This document shows positions 1 to 11,045 of a stretch of 64,000 nt of DNA, piece by piece. The notes beneath the pieces are model-generated. The model was not told the origin of the DNA and did no database searches. It saw nothing but the letters and a program-made list of their open reading frames with translations. The DNA lies in NCBI RefSeq assembly GCF_032854445.1, contig NC_088296.1:16793485-16857484 (forward strand), in the 5' to 3' direction. Position 1 is the first letter of the stretch; each line of letters begins with the position of its first letter. Source of the DNA: Liolophura sinensis. Taxonomy: Eukaryota; Mollusca; Polyplacophora; Chitonida; Chitonidae. A program made the position numbers and the translations under genes.

Positions 1-1002
1 AAGAAAGAGTTCCAGAGCCTGGAGATGTGAAACAGTTTTTGGGCTCTTGGTCCGCCTTGGAATGTTTCGTGAGGTGTCTAAGTCAGGATATTTGCATGCC
101 CTCTAATGCCTGTTAGGAAATTTGGGAAGAACAACCGGTCAGGTGTGAGCTTTTTAAGAGGACAGGCAACCACCCAAGCTTACGTTCGTCATTACAATGC
201 AGTTACTACGAAAGGGTAAGAGAAGATTACATATATAATCTGTCCGTGTCTCACACTAACATCAGCTTTTTATACCATGTGTACGCCGGCAAGGATTAAA
301 TATTGTTTACTTTATGACGCAGTGCATTACCAGGTAAATGTGTGACAGGTAAATCGATAGGTAAATCGCTACATGAATTGTTTCAAAAAAGTTGAGGAAC
401 GAGAATTTGAGAACTCATAAAACCGCAAGAAAACTGAAGTTGGACAACACATGAAAATCTCCATATATTACAGGCGAAATTATCGAAACAAGATCAAAAC
501 GTTAGGTTACCAACCTTGCAGATTGACACGTGTCTTATTGCTTGGACAATTACTTCATAATAAAATACAAAGAAGCTGGCAAAGTGTACAAACATATGCA
601 AATATCAAAAACAATGTTGCCGTCATGATATGCATATATACTCAAGAAAAATATAAACGCACAGACGAAATCCTCTGTCAAAATGACCTTAATAAACGAT
701 TATGTATTTGTATACTGGTTGATTGGGGGAGTGGGGCGTCACATTTTTGTCCGCTTTATTCCAATCTGTATTATGACGGTGGACATGTTTATGGGACGAT
801 TATGAGCGAACCGTGGCAATCCACAGCACCTCACCACGTACATGGTTAGCCTTCAAAAAATTCTCTTCCCTCTCTTAACGTATAGGTATAAAGGTATAAC
901 TTCCAGGAAGGCATAACTTCCATCTTATGTCTAATGCTGCTCTTACCATGTGGGAGAACTTCTGTTTTACACTTTTCCACAAGCACGTCTTTCGTTTTTC
1001 AG
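1..1002. other. No gene recognised
   Basis: AT-rich sequence. An open frame of 132 codons at 451-849 on the plus strand has no recognisable domain, no splice context and no composition signal, so I do not call it. The exon at 1003 has a phase-0 acceptor, so its upstream partner should lie here or to the left of the window, but I could not find it. Confidence 0.5.
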
Positions 1003-1102
1003 GAATCCCCTTTTGAGAATGGCGGGGAATACCTATATACTGAGGACAGATGTAAATGTGTGAAGAGTTATGCCGACCTCACCTGTCAGCGGATAATGAG
1101 AG
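1003..1102 (+). CDS. Internal exon of a Cys-rich protein, upstream of a fibrinogen-like exon
   Basis: The exon lies between a strong acceptor (pyrimidine-rich stretch ending TTTTTCAG) and a consensus donor (AGAG|GTAAGT). It reads 33 codons plus one base, phase 0 in and phase 1 out. The peptide contains the cluster RCKCVKSYADLTCQRI, a C-x-C and a further Cys, typical of a small disulphide-rich extracellular module. I do not recognise the family. The phase-1 exit fits the phase-1 entry of the fibrinogen-like exon at 2619, where the joined codon gives Asp and starts the hallmark DCSEG, so the two probably belong to one secreted protein. No signal-peptide exon was identified. Confidence 0.5.
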
Positions 1103-1926
1103 GTAAGTCGTTGGTGTGCAGTTTTGAATGATAAAGGGTAAGGCATAAGAATCCGATGATGTCAGTGTTATGAAGATGTTTAATGGTGATGAAGATGATG
1201 AACGACAAATTCAAGGCAAGCTTCATCTATCAGGGGATAATTGTGGCATATATACTTAGATGTCATATCACCTGAATTCCCAACCAAGTCTTCAAGATTC
1301 GCTGCTGTCGTATTCAGCTTTTTTTGTCTGCAGCTTTGCTTACACCGAAAACGTAAATATTAAAAGTAAATCTGCATGAACTGGTAAAATTCATCATGGA
1401 ACTGACAGCATTATAAACCGTGTATTTTGTGTGGTCTATACAGTTCAGATCTTTTCAACATAATTTCTGATGTAGCTTTGAGCAATTACGTTTTCTTTGA
1501 TGGAATACAGTCCAGACATATACAGTTTTCCCTGTTCATTAGTTGAAACTATAATAGTTCTTATGGTGAACGCCGTATTCTGCACATGCGCCGGTGGTCA
1601 CTATCGAGAATCATTACTACCGTTAAGAACGGCATTTATATATTTGCTTTTGATGTGTCGTCGTAGTCACGAATGTTTCACTTAACTTGTTTGGCTTGTA
1701 CGTCGGAAAAGAACAAAAACTGCTTTAAATTGATTAATTATTTTCAAAAAAATAGTTTAGTTGCAAGCCGAAACACATCTTTTGATAATTCTACAACTTA
1801 GTGTTTTCAATCAACATTTTCAATTAACAGCCATGCGATTGCTTTCTTTTGCGTTGCACAAACTGCATTTATCAGGATAACAACACTATCACTGTTCACC
1901 TGGCTGACACTTGGTTCCATTTTCAG

Positions 1927-1982
1927 AAAACGGCAGTGTGCACACATATTATAAGTTATACAAGTGTGTTCCGTGGGCATAA
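1927..1982 (+). pseudogene. Possible decayed copy of the 1003-1102 exon
   Basis: After an acceptor-like TTTTCAG, a phase-1 frame begins ENGSVHTYYKLYKCV and stops after 18 codons. The ENG...Y...KCV spacing echoes ENGGEYLYTEDRCKCV in the exon at 1003. Identity is weak and there is no donor, so this may be chance. Confidence 0.18.
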
Positions 1983-2618
1983 GGCCTTTCAGGCGAGTGG
2001 AAATATTGATTTTGGAGACGAAATATCAGGCCGTATGCGTACACGCTGGTATACCGGTTTCACTACAGCATATCGGACATTTTTTTTTTAATTAATACCA
2101 GTACTTCAACCAACACTCGCTGTGTCGTCGCGAACGCTTTGAACTGCTAGCTAGTCATTTCCAAGGGTGTGCAATCAAATTGTTTAAAAAGGTGTTACCA
2201 AAAGTTTTTTCCACGTGCTGTTGTTGTTAGCTGCTGTATCATTACTCTTTTGAAAATGAGGGCAGGGAAAGTTGTTGACTCGTACATTGTCGACCAGCAT
2301 TGCTATCTGCCGGAACCAGCGTCACTGACTCCGTAGGTATACAGATAAGTGTTGCACTTGGCTGGCCTTCCTGACTTCGCAGATATACACAAAAAAAATA
2401 TCCTAGTCTGTCCTAAGAATACAGTAGCGGACTGACCAATCACAGGCCTAGAATTTTCTCCGAATTGTGTATATAGTATATATATACTATCTATATATAG
2501 TTTAACATATGCACTGATCCGTTTTCTGTATATAATAATATATAATGCACTTTACCTTCTACAATACATCTATAGAGCCGTTTGTTGCCTTAGCTTGAAT
2601 TAACCTGAACTATTTCAG

Positions 2619-2812
2619 ACTGCTCCGAAGGGCACACTGATCGTGTGGGGGCATGGCAATACTTCCTCATCCAACCTGAGGATTCCCCTAAACCATTCCA
2701 GGTCTTCTGCAATAACAAAGCTTTTGGTGGCATGACCTACATAATATATAGGGCCAGAGGGCAGAGACCTTTTCCAGGCTTCAATCAAATTTTCCAGAAT
2801 ATGTTTTACTAG
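2619..2812 (+). CDS. Fibrinogen-related (FReD) domain, N-terminal exon, interrupted by a SINE
   Basis: The acceptor CTGAACTATTTCAG is followed by a phase-1 frame. With the phase-1 G of the exon at 1102, the joined protein begins DCSEG, continues PEDSPKPFQVFCNN and then GGMTYIIYRARG. This matches the start of the fibrinogen C-terminal domain: the first Cys, the PxxSxxPFxVyC block with the partner Cys, and a GG-T-x-I/Q-R-R block in which the usual Trp (GGWT) is Met. Such domains bind carbohydrates and serve in invertebrate recognition molecules. The frame runs 64 codons and stops at 2810-2812, where a minus-strand SINE begins. A full domain is about 200 residues, and I found no later exon with the calcium-binding or binding-pocket part. 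This copy is therefore either truncated or continued by exons I cannot see. Confidence 0.6.
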
Positions 2813-3058
2813 ATTGGTTTTTCCCGTCGTACTCAAGAATATTACACTTAAACGATGTCTGCCAGCATTATGTTGGAGAGGAAACCGGGAACAGCCGGGG
2901 GAAACCCACGACCATCTGCAAGTTGCTGTCAGACCTTCCCAAATACGGCAGGAGAGGAAACCAGCATGAGCTAGGCTTGAATTTACAGCAACCGCATTAG
3001 TAAGGGGCTTCTGGGTCATTGCGCTACACTAGCGCGCTAACGAACTGAGCCACGGAGG
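2811..3058 (-). mobile_element. tRNA-derived SINE (family A), near full length
   Basis: Read on the minus strand, it starts with the tRNA-like head (GCTCAGTTCGTTAGCGCGCT, A-box region), then the B-box-like GAATTTAAG stretch where other copies have GAGTTCAAGTCC. It ends with the conserved tail that includes GTCGTACTCAAG in reverse. It has diverged from the other copies in this window, so it looks old. It truncates the fibrinogen-like frame. Confidence 0.85.
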
Positions 3059-3610
3059 AACTTAAAACAGCTTATAAGTCAGATAAACAGGAAAGCATAA
3101 ATATAGTATATTTGTTCAATGTGAATTAAGGACGGGGATTGCCATTATAATAGGCGTGTATTTTACTACAAAAATTTTTATTTCCACATTCACTAAAGCC
3201 TGGTTAGCATGTGTTATTTTGTACCTGCTTTATATCTGAATATTATACTGAGGCAACGGGTTCAGGTTTATGAGTAAAGACAACAGTGAAACCGGAGAAA
3301 TCCATCGCCCACCGGCAGTTAACTTACAAGCCTGCTGACTGAAAACAAGCAATAGCTGGATTTCAGCCTGCGATCACATTTTCTAGGATCTACGGACAAA
3401 AAAATTAGGTACAACACCAAATGCACGCACGAATTAAGATTTAGTTTCTAAAACTTTCTGGACTAAAACTCAGCAATGAACTAAGAATTATTGTTTATTC
3501 ATTTGACAACCATTTAAATACACGGATTCAATTCAAACTGAGAGACACTCTTAGAGTTAGACACAGAACAGTTTTTGCAACATGGTGATTAACCATAGGT
3601 CTCTTTTGGG

Positions 3611-3738
3611 GTCCTCCATGGCTCAGTTGTTTAGCGCGCTAGCGCAGCGTAATGACCCACGTGCCTCTCACTCAGGCGGTCGCTGTGAGTTCAAGTCCAG
3701 CTTATGTTGGCTTCCTCAACGGTCGTGCTTGAGAAGGT
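3611..3738 (+). mobile_element. SINE family A, 3'-truncated copy
   Basis: The tRNA-like head is present (CTCAGTTGTTTAGCGCGCTA, then GAGTTCAAGTCCAGCTTATG). The element ends after about 128 bases without the conserved tail. Confidence 0.8.
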
Positions 3739-3739
3739 T

Positions 3740-5190
3740 AATTAAATCCTTGGTTAAGTCGGGAAAATATGTTCTCCACGTTAACAAAATTGTTTGCTTT
3801 TTTTATTCTCATTTTTTCCATCGCTAAAAATTAAGAATCAAACTATGCCCCTTCCGCGGCCCCGTCCTTCCGCGGTTTCGTATGTGTGCGTGCGTGGGAG
3901 AGTGTGTTTTGTCCGCCTGAAGCGTTGACCGATTTTGTGCAGGCTCATATTGAAATATACATTCCTTGATGCAGTTGCGGGTACAATTATCAACTTACTG
4001 GATTTTAAATTAAATCTTTGCTCATTATACGTACATGTATTCCATTCTTATCGCAGAAACACAAGTATAAAAAATGAATGAATAAATAAATATTGCCATG
4101 CTGGAAGCAACGGCACGACAGTTTAAGTCATCCGTTATAGCTGAATTTCCTAATTATCTAATTCGTGGTTCACAAAATACATTTTAAAAATTACATTTTA
4201 AATTGTTTATGGAATTATATCTGGTTACTTTTTGTATCTTGTTACTTTTTGTTCTCTATACTGTGACTCATATTTGTATGTAGCGATTTGGACAATAGAA
4301 CCATGTATTTGTTTACAAATAAATTGATTTTTTTGACATTTACAATGGCAAAATGGTACCCAGGCAACACATACTTTTTCGGAATTCTCCATTTGTTGTT
4401 AAAGTCTTGTATGTCATTACATACATGAGAACAGTTTTCTTCACCTCGCTGTCTTGTTCGCGCATGCGTGTACTGCTGACATTAAATCGCTGGATTTCTC
4501 TGACTATCAAGCTTGCAACAAATGATATCGTGGTCAAAAATGAATGAGGAATTTTTCTTTATCTCATGATTAATGTTTTCTGTTTTGATTTACGAAAGCC
4601 AGTGTTCTCAGTTTAAATACACGTTTACTATACTGAGCCATTTATCCTTTATATTTTAAATACAAAGGCTTTATCTAGAAAGTGCACTAGTGAACTTCCT
4701 GATAATTATTGTTTTTCTTGTTAGGAAAGCTTATTTCCAATTTTACCGATCGATACGAACTAATATTTTCAAATTATGCACGCAATTAATTTATATGAAT
4801 AACCCGAAGTAAACTATGTCAATGCATTCTCATCGCTCAGAGTGTACAATCAGCTCACTGTAAAGTCTCCCCAAGATCTCAGTAGATTCGCCCCTTTTCA
4901 GAAGGTAAGAGTGAAATAAAGGAAACCGTGAGAAAGACTTATTTCGAATATTTTACAGCTGAACACATTTTTTCATACAGAAAAACTACATACCTTCTTA
5001 AAGAAAAAAACTAAAACCTAAAACTCCGCAACTACTGAAACATACCCTTCTATGAAACTCTTCTGATTACATGTCCCACGCGCTTGTTTCCGCCTCGATA
5101 TTTGCAAATTTACGCCGCAAGTCTTAAAAAAGCATAGTTATCTCCCTTGTTCTGAATATATAATAAAAATGTATGTACATCAAATTGCTC
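3740..5190. other. No gene recognised
   Basis: AT-rich sequence. Two overlapping frames of about 65 codons near 4340-4547 are antiparallel shadows of each other with no domain. I see no paired splice sites with a coding-like frame. Confidence 0.5.
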
Positions 5191-5194
5191 GGAA

Positions 5195-5562
5195 TGCTTA
5201 CACTTAGTACAGGACTACCATACACAACTGTGGACTGTGGCCATATGGTATAAATGTATGTACATCCCATTTCTCAGAATGCTTATATGTAGCATAGGGC
5301 TTTCATACACGACCATGGACTGTGGCCATATGGTATTAATGTATCCCATTTCTCAGAACGATTACACGTAGCATAGGACAACCATACACAATTGTGGACT
5401 GTAGCCATATGGTATAAATGTATAAACATCCCATTTTTAGAATGCCTACACGTAGCATAGGACACCCATGCACAACCGTGGACTGTAGCCATATGGTATA
5501 AATGTATAAACATCCCATTTCTCAGAATGCTTACACTTAGTATAGGACTAACATACATTATT
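5195..5562. repeat. Satellite array 1, ~80-86 bp unit, about 4 copies
   Basis: The unit carries CATCCCATTTCTCAGAATGC, a TAGCATAGGAC box, CCATACACAACTGTGGACTG and GCCATATGGTATAAATGTA. The open minus-strand frames here (MGCLYIYTIW...) are simply the repeat read in different frames. The same unit forms the array at 8945-9680. Confidence 0.92.
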
Positions 5563-5643
5563 TGTTATTTGTATGTGGCTATGCTGCACTGCCTTAAGAC
5601 CTTGAATTGTTCTCTGATTAAGCTTGATTGATGATTCCCTAAG

Positions 5644-6090
5644 GCCGCGATACGTCTACCAGCGGTTTGCCTTGACTCACACCGGTCATTCGATTTACTC
5701 CATTAGCTGCTGTAAGCAGTCCTGGTACCGTGTTGCCGCGATACGTCTACCGGCGGTTTGCCTTGACTCACACCGGTCATTCGATTTACTCCATTAGCTG
5801 CTGTAAGCAGACCTGGTACCCTGTTGCCGCGATACGTCTACCGGCGGTTTGCCTTGACTCACACCGGTCATTCGATTTACTCCATTAGCTGTTGTAAGCA
5901 GACCTGGTACCCTGTTGCCGCGATACGTCTACCGGCGGTTTGCCTTGACTCACACCAGTCATTCGATTTACTCCATTAGCTGTTGTAAGCAGACCTGGTA
6001 CCCTGACGCCGTGATACGTCTACCGGTGGTTTGCCTTGACTCACACCAGTCATTCGATTTACTTCATTGGAAGACCAGGAACCCTGACAC
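5644..6090. repeat. Tandem array, exact 91 bp period, about 5 copies
   Basis: Copies start at 5644, 5735, 5826, 5917 and 6008, all exactly 91 bases apart. Each begins GCCG(C/T)GATACGTCTACC and includes CATTCGATTTACTCCATTAG and a CTGGTACC. Copies are nearly identical, so the array is young. The last copy is incomplete. It lies between satellite array 1 and duplicated block A. Confidence 0.95.
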
Positions 6091-7760
6091 TGCGATTTTT
6101 CAAGAAGTTTGAAAGCCTGTTTCTATATCCTGAGCAGCTAATATTGCCAGATGTTTCCCACACAGATAACAGGACTGACAGAACTAAAGCGTGTGGCTGG
6201 GCTGTAGGGAGATAGTATTACGTATATCTGTGTCTACCGGCTGTGTGTCAAAGTCCAAGTGAGGCGAAATCGCTAGGATACTGCCGGACACTGTGTCCTG
6301 CACGGAAGTTAAGCAGCGGCATGAGACTGCTTTTCCCTTGGTACAGTTATTGTATACATTATGGGAACGTTTCGAACATTTTCTATCAAAATTAGTGAAG
6401 GAATATTCATAAGTTCACTCACTTTCAAAACGCCCCAAACAAAGAATAGATACAAGAGGTCAGCCCTGTAAAAGATTTATATTTGGCTTGTATGGTGAAA
6501 TTTCAGTAGCACAACCGCTTCTGATGCTGAAGCCACTCCGTATTGTGGAGAGTAATAGTGCATATCCACTCATTACAGCTCTAACATTCCTTTTCACTAT
6601 GATATCTTTCTTCATCGGAAACAAGGTTTCTTAATGGAAGGAAGTGAGACTTTGTGGAATACTCTGTTAAATGTTTAAGAGCTATAAACGCACTTCAAGG
6701 GGAGATAACTCTTGAGTATATCGTTGAGTCAACTACAGACAGAACAAAGTCGCACGGGTTATTTTATGCACAGACAATTGTTTAGGTGGCATTAATGCTA
6801 GAAACCTTAACTTACATTCTCAGGCATTAAAGTTCTCATGACTGTAAAGATATTTTGATGATAAGCAAAGCTTTTGTAAATGAATGGCTTTGAAAATACT
6901 TGATAACTATGATGGATTGTCTTAATAGCTAAACTTATTAATTTTTACATGGTCTTATTAAATAGCAATATTAAATCAGTCGTCAGTGTTCTGTACTAGG
7001 AGCGATATTAGATCCCATAGCGCCCTATTTTTTTTTTCATTTTGTACGGTGGCAAAGGTGGTTGTGGGGGGGAGGGGGAAACTTTCTATGCTAAAAGCAC
7101 TAGTCAGGCATGGTATGAAATAATAAGTATTATGCATTAGTCAAGACAGTCTTTAACTTTATCGGGGCAAGCGTGGCCTAAACATGGAAACTGCCCGCAT
7201 CAAAAATGAGCCTGATGTTCCCGTACTTAACGACAAAGGTCTTAACTCTTACAAATGTAAACAGTTTTATGGCATGCTGTTCAACAAGCCATCAAGTGAT
7301 GTGCCATGTAGCTGTCAAAAAAACTATGATGACGATGTATAGTTTTGCATGTGGAATGTTTTATACAAAGCACCCGTTCATAAAAACATGATGCAATTAC
7401 AAGTTTATGATTATTCACAAAATTTTTACCATGGAAAGTTTATTTACACCACTGACTAAATGTGGAAAACATGGAGCTGTGCGAGCTTTTGTTAATTTTA
7501 AACAATTGCTCTGGACTTATCGGAACGTTATTTGTCGCGCTATTTTGACTGGAATTGTTTCTTAGCAGATGCATGAATACATAGTATATTACCTCATACG
7601 CCAAGATCACGTGGCATTGTAAGGTTGTTGTAAAAACGTCGTCAATCATCTGAATGAATGCCCAGTTGTTGATCCACGGCTTAAAAAATAAAATAAAAAA
7701 AAACAAACAAAAACAACAAAGTACATCTATCCTCAAGTACTGTAATACATGTAGTAAATC
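6080..7760. repeat. Duplicated block, copy A (partner at 9685-11320)
   Basis: Shared landmarks in the same order in both blocks are GCGATTTTTCAA, CCTGAGCAGCTAATATT, AACAGGACTGACAGAACTAA, GATACAAGAGGT, CTTTAACTTTATCGGGGCAA, ATCAAAAATGAGCCTGATGT and TTAGCAGATGCATGAATACA. The offset is about 3.6 kb throughout. Insertions and deletions separate the copies, including a SINE fragment present only in copy B. Confidence 0.9.
7440..7679 (-). CDS. Terminal exon of an unknown protein, copy A
   Basis: On the minus strand, a long pyrimidine tract ending TTTTTTAAG precedes a phase-0 frame of 79 codons and a stop. The peptide opens PWINNWAFIQMIDDVF and continues LAYEVIYYVFMHLLRNNSSQ. I do not recognise the domain. 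The neighbouring copy at 11046-11234 has the same acceptor and a nearly identical peptide, with several substitutions (TTTLQ/TKTLK, YEV/YGV, PISPEQ/GITPQQ) and no frame-breaking indel over the shared stretch. The C-terminus differs: copy A continues for about 18 residues and copy B stops soon after. Upstream exons were not found. A TE-derived frame is the main alternative. Confidence 0.4.
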   Translation of the reverse strand, partial: PWINNWAFIQMIDDVFTTTLQCHVILAYEVIYYVFMHLLRNNSSQNSATNNVPISPEQLFKINKSSHSSMFSTFSQWCK

Positions 7761-8240
7761 CCAACAATGACATATTATTTATCTAGGCGAAAAGATTTAG
7801 TGAATTAAATATATGTAATATAGCCTATATTAAATGTACACATGAGGAGATGAATGTAATCAAAATTGTTTCTGAAATCATTGTGGTTGATGGATTTATA
7901 TTTTTGATTTTGTCTCCCCTGGTCTTGATATACCAACAGGCCGCAATTTTAGTGGTAAAGAAAGAGAAGAGAGCTTATTGTTTACTTCGACTATTAGTGT
8001 TAAAATTATTATGCACATAATTTTGACACTTTTGTCATTTCCGATAAAAGGTATGAAAATTATTCTGATGCATTATTTTGTATAATTAAAAAGGAATTCT
8101 CCAAAAGACGCACAAATCCCATGCCTGAAAAGGAATCATTTAAACACTAAATCAGAAAAGTCAAACCTGAGAATCATTGTCCTCTGGCAGCTTAGTTTTT
8201 TATGTACTTTTCTAATAGAAAAACACATGATACATGTATT

Positions 8241-8935
8241 TTATATGCAGTACATTGTGAAAGACACTCTTTTTGTATGAATCCTGATCTGCTTTTTGTT
8301 TGTTCTGATGCCATATGCTGTAGTTGTCAATCTTTTCCTTTTAAGTTCTGAAGGAATATCTGTCCAGACGCTAAACCTTTTCCCTCTCATGGCATCCTTG
8401 TTGTTAGCATAATAAAAACGAACTATCATCGCTGGTCGTGAGTTCAGATTAATTAGAGGATTTGCGAAGCTTATGTACATTTGCTGTTCTAAATCAGTGC
8501 TCCATTGTTTCCTAAGGGCCATTTCAGAAATTAGAAACTCCTTGAGAACTCTCTCCGTGTTCTTAGATGCCTTATTTTTTTTTTTTTTTTGGTATGCCGT
8601 AGAACAATAGATTATTTTCCAGTCTGTATCTCCAACCTCAGTAATTTCTTTTCCAAGTCTAAGATATACGAGTTCAGCTTTCTCTCCGTCTCGGGAGCGC
8701 TTTTCTCAAGACGTTCCAGTTTACAGGTTGTCAAATTTAGGCATTTTACAGAGGGAATTTCGTTTCAAGGGGGATAACCCGTTCTTGATATGTTCTACTT
8801 CCCTCTTAATGCTATTAATACTTGCCTGTATGAAGCAAAGTTTGTCTATTAAACTATTGTTCATAGCAATTATGGTTTTATAAATATCATCACTGGTTAT
8901 CTTTACTTGCTCTCTGTCACCAGGTGGCTCTTTTG
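8241..8935 (-). pseudogene. L1-like LINE ORF1 remnant
   Basis: On the minus strand, broken frames read in order: EPPGDREQVKITSDDIYK, then a coiled-coil-like segment (LCFIQASINSIKREVEHIKN), then NNLLFYGIP, then SRPAMIVRFYYANNKDA and DIPSELKRKRL. This is the layout of LINE ORF1 proteins (coiled coil, RRM-like and C-terminal nucleic-acid-binding domain), which act as nucleic-acid chaperones. Frameshifts, stops and a poly-A run inside the frame show it is dead. A second copy of the same family lies at 39224-39960 on the plus strand. Confidence 0.65.
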
Positions 8936-8944
8936 CAATGTAGC

Positions 8945-9680
8945 AATATGGTAAAAATTAATGTATATCCCATTTCTCAGAATGCCTACACGTACCATAG
9001 GTGTACCATACACAGTTGTGGACAGTAGCCATATGGTATAAATGTACGTACATCCCATTTCTCAGAATGCTTATATGAAGCATAGGACTACCATACACAG
9101 TTGTGGACAGTAGCCATATGGTAAAAATGTAAGTACATCCCATTTCTCAGAATGCTTATATGTAGCATAGGACTACCATACACAGTTGTGGACTATAGCT
9201 GTATGGTACAAATACATCTATGGACAACCATGCATAGTTGTAGACTGGCCATTTGGTATAAATGTAAGTACATCCCATTTCTCAGAATGCCGACACTTAG
9301 AATAGGTCTACCATACACAGTTGTGGACAGTAGCTATATGGTGAAAATGTAAATACATCCCATTTCTCAGAATGCTTGCACGTAGCATAGGACAACCATG
9401 GAAAACTGTGGACAGTAGCCATATGGTATAAATGTACGTACATCCCATTTCTCAGAATGCCTACACCTAGCATAGGACAACCATAAACAGTTGTGGACAG
9501 TAGCCATATGGTATAAATATATGTATGGACAACCATGCACAGTTGTAGACTGTGGCCATTTGGTATAAATGTACGTACATCCCATTTTTCAGAATGCCTA
9601 CACGTAGCATAGGACAACCATACACTTCTGTTGACCGTAGCCATATTGTATAAATGTATGTACATCCTATTTCTCTAAAT
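8945..9680. repeat. Satellite array 2, same unit as array 1, about 8 copies
   Basis: Repeats of CATCCCATTTCTCAGAATGC, then GTAGCATAGGACAACCAT, then TGTGGACAGTAGCCATATGG, mostly about 86 bases apart. Two units (near 9215 and 9525) carry an extra partial unit with GACAACCATGCA, giving a longer local period. It leads straight into duplicated block B. Confidence 0.92.
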
Positions 9681-10157
9681 GCTTACACTTACTCCGCGAT
9701 TTTTCAAAAAGTGTGAAAGCTTGTTACTATATCCTGAGCAGCTAATATTACCAGATGTCTCCCACAGAGATAACAGGACTGACAGAACTAAAGCGTGTGA
9801 CTGGGATGTGGGGGCTACGTCTATCTCTGGGCTGTGTTTTACTTCCAATGGCCTTATTTAACACTACCCTTGGCATATCCCTTTCAGTATTAGAGTCCAA
9901 GTTAGGCGAAACCACTAAGATTCGTTTTTGGTACGTCCACACTGCCGAGCACTGTGTCCTCAGCAGAAGTAAAGGCAAGCAGCGGTATGAGACGGATTTT
10001 GCCTTGGTACAGTAATTGTATGCATCACTGGAAAATTTCGACACTTTTTCTATAAAAATTAATGAAGAAATATTTATAAATTGACTCACATTTAAAAGGC
10101 TCTAAATAAAGAAGAGATACAAGAGGTAAGTCCTGTGAAAGATATTCTTTTTATTCC

Positions 10158-10351
10158 AAGGCCAGGTTTATTAAGCCACCAACACCCGAACCATTATACT
10201 GATACGGGTCAACCAGTTGTTGCACTAACTCCTTGTACCTGAACGCCAAGCGAGGAAATTACAACATCTTAGGTGACTCGACCCAGGACTCATCCTGGAA
10301 TTACCGCTCCAGAAGTGGAAGCTCTACCAACTGTGCTATCCGGGCCGGTCT
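10158..10351 (+). mobile_element. SINE family B fragment
   Basis: It contains ACCATTATACTGATACGGGT, CAACCAGTTGTTGCACTAAC, AACGCCAAGCGAGGAA and GGTGACTCGACCCAGGACT. It ends in a reverse-oriented tRNA-like head (TCTACCAACTGTGCTATCCG). It matches parts of the copies at 26893 and 62080. It is absent from duplicated copy A, so it arrived after the duplication or was lost from A. Confidence 0.75.
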
Positions 10352-10729
10352 CAGACGGAAGGAATTCGCAAGGGTTATTGTACGCACAGACAAATGTTTA
10401 GGTGGCATTAAAGCTAGAAAGTATAACTTACGTTGAACTCTTTAAATTTTACATGGCCTGTTTATACAGCAATAAATATGATCCAATGAAATCAGTCGGA
10501 TCGTACCACGTCACCGTCCTGTACTTGGAGCGATATTGGATCCTGGTGAGCCATAGGTTTTTCATAGTGTTTGGTGGCAAGGGGAAGTAACTTTTTATGC
10601 TAAAAGCATTGATTAGGCATGGAATGAAATAATTAATTCATCACAAAATGAGAAAGAAACTGTTTGCCATGATGACTAGAATAACGTGGGTGTCATACGT
10701 GTTAGAGATATTTTCAGCAACAATGGCTA

Positions 10730-11036
10730 ACAGCTAACTTCGCAACAACCCGACAGCCAATTCGATTTCCATACTGAATTTAATAAGTATTATGCATTCG
10801 TCAAGAGAGTCTTTAACTTTATCGGGGCAAACGTACTTAACCTAAACATAGAAACTGCTCGCATCAAAAATGAGCCTGATGTTCCCGTACTGAACGACAA
10901 ATGTTTTAACTCTTACAGATGTAAACTGTTTTATGGCATGCTGTTTAATATCTGTGACAAGCGGAGACAGTCTGCCGTCGTTAAGTTTTACACTCCACGG
11001 TGTAAAATTTGGATCACATTCACTGACAGTTTTTGA
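10730..11036 (+). CDS. Open frame of unknown identity in block B
   Basis: An uninterrupted frame of about 100 codons with no early ATG, preceded by acceptor-like CTAACAG. It reads QPDSQFDFHTEFNKYYAFVK, then FNFIGANVLNLNIETARIK, then PVLNDKCFNSYRCKLFYGML, and ends ICDKRRQ...FTDSF. Residue usage looks coding-like. In block A the matching stretch (7131-7340) has lost four bases after FNFIGA and stops at once. The frame ends 10 bases before the convergent minus-strand exon at 11046. I cannot assign a family. It may be an exon or a decayed transposon frame. Confidence 0.3.
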
Positions 11037-11045
11037 TTTGTTAAT

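Noticed and set aside
451-849. 132-codon plus-strand frame
   Set aside because: No domain, no start context or splice support, and composition like the surrounding non-coding DNA.
2615-3019. 134-codon minus-strand frame
   Set aside because: It is the antisense of the fibrinogen-like exon joined to a SINE read in frame.
5283-9665. Possible CRISPR-like or phage arrays suggested by regular repeats
   Set aside because: Repeats are head-to-tail satellites without unique spacers, in a eukaryotic context with introns and SINEs.
9748-10089. Overlapping frames of 113 codons (minus) and 86 codons (plus) in block B
   Set aside because: The paralogous stretch in block A keeps neither frame and no family is recognisable.
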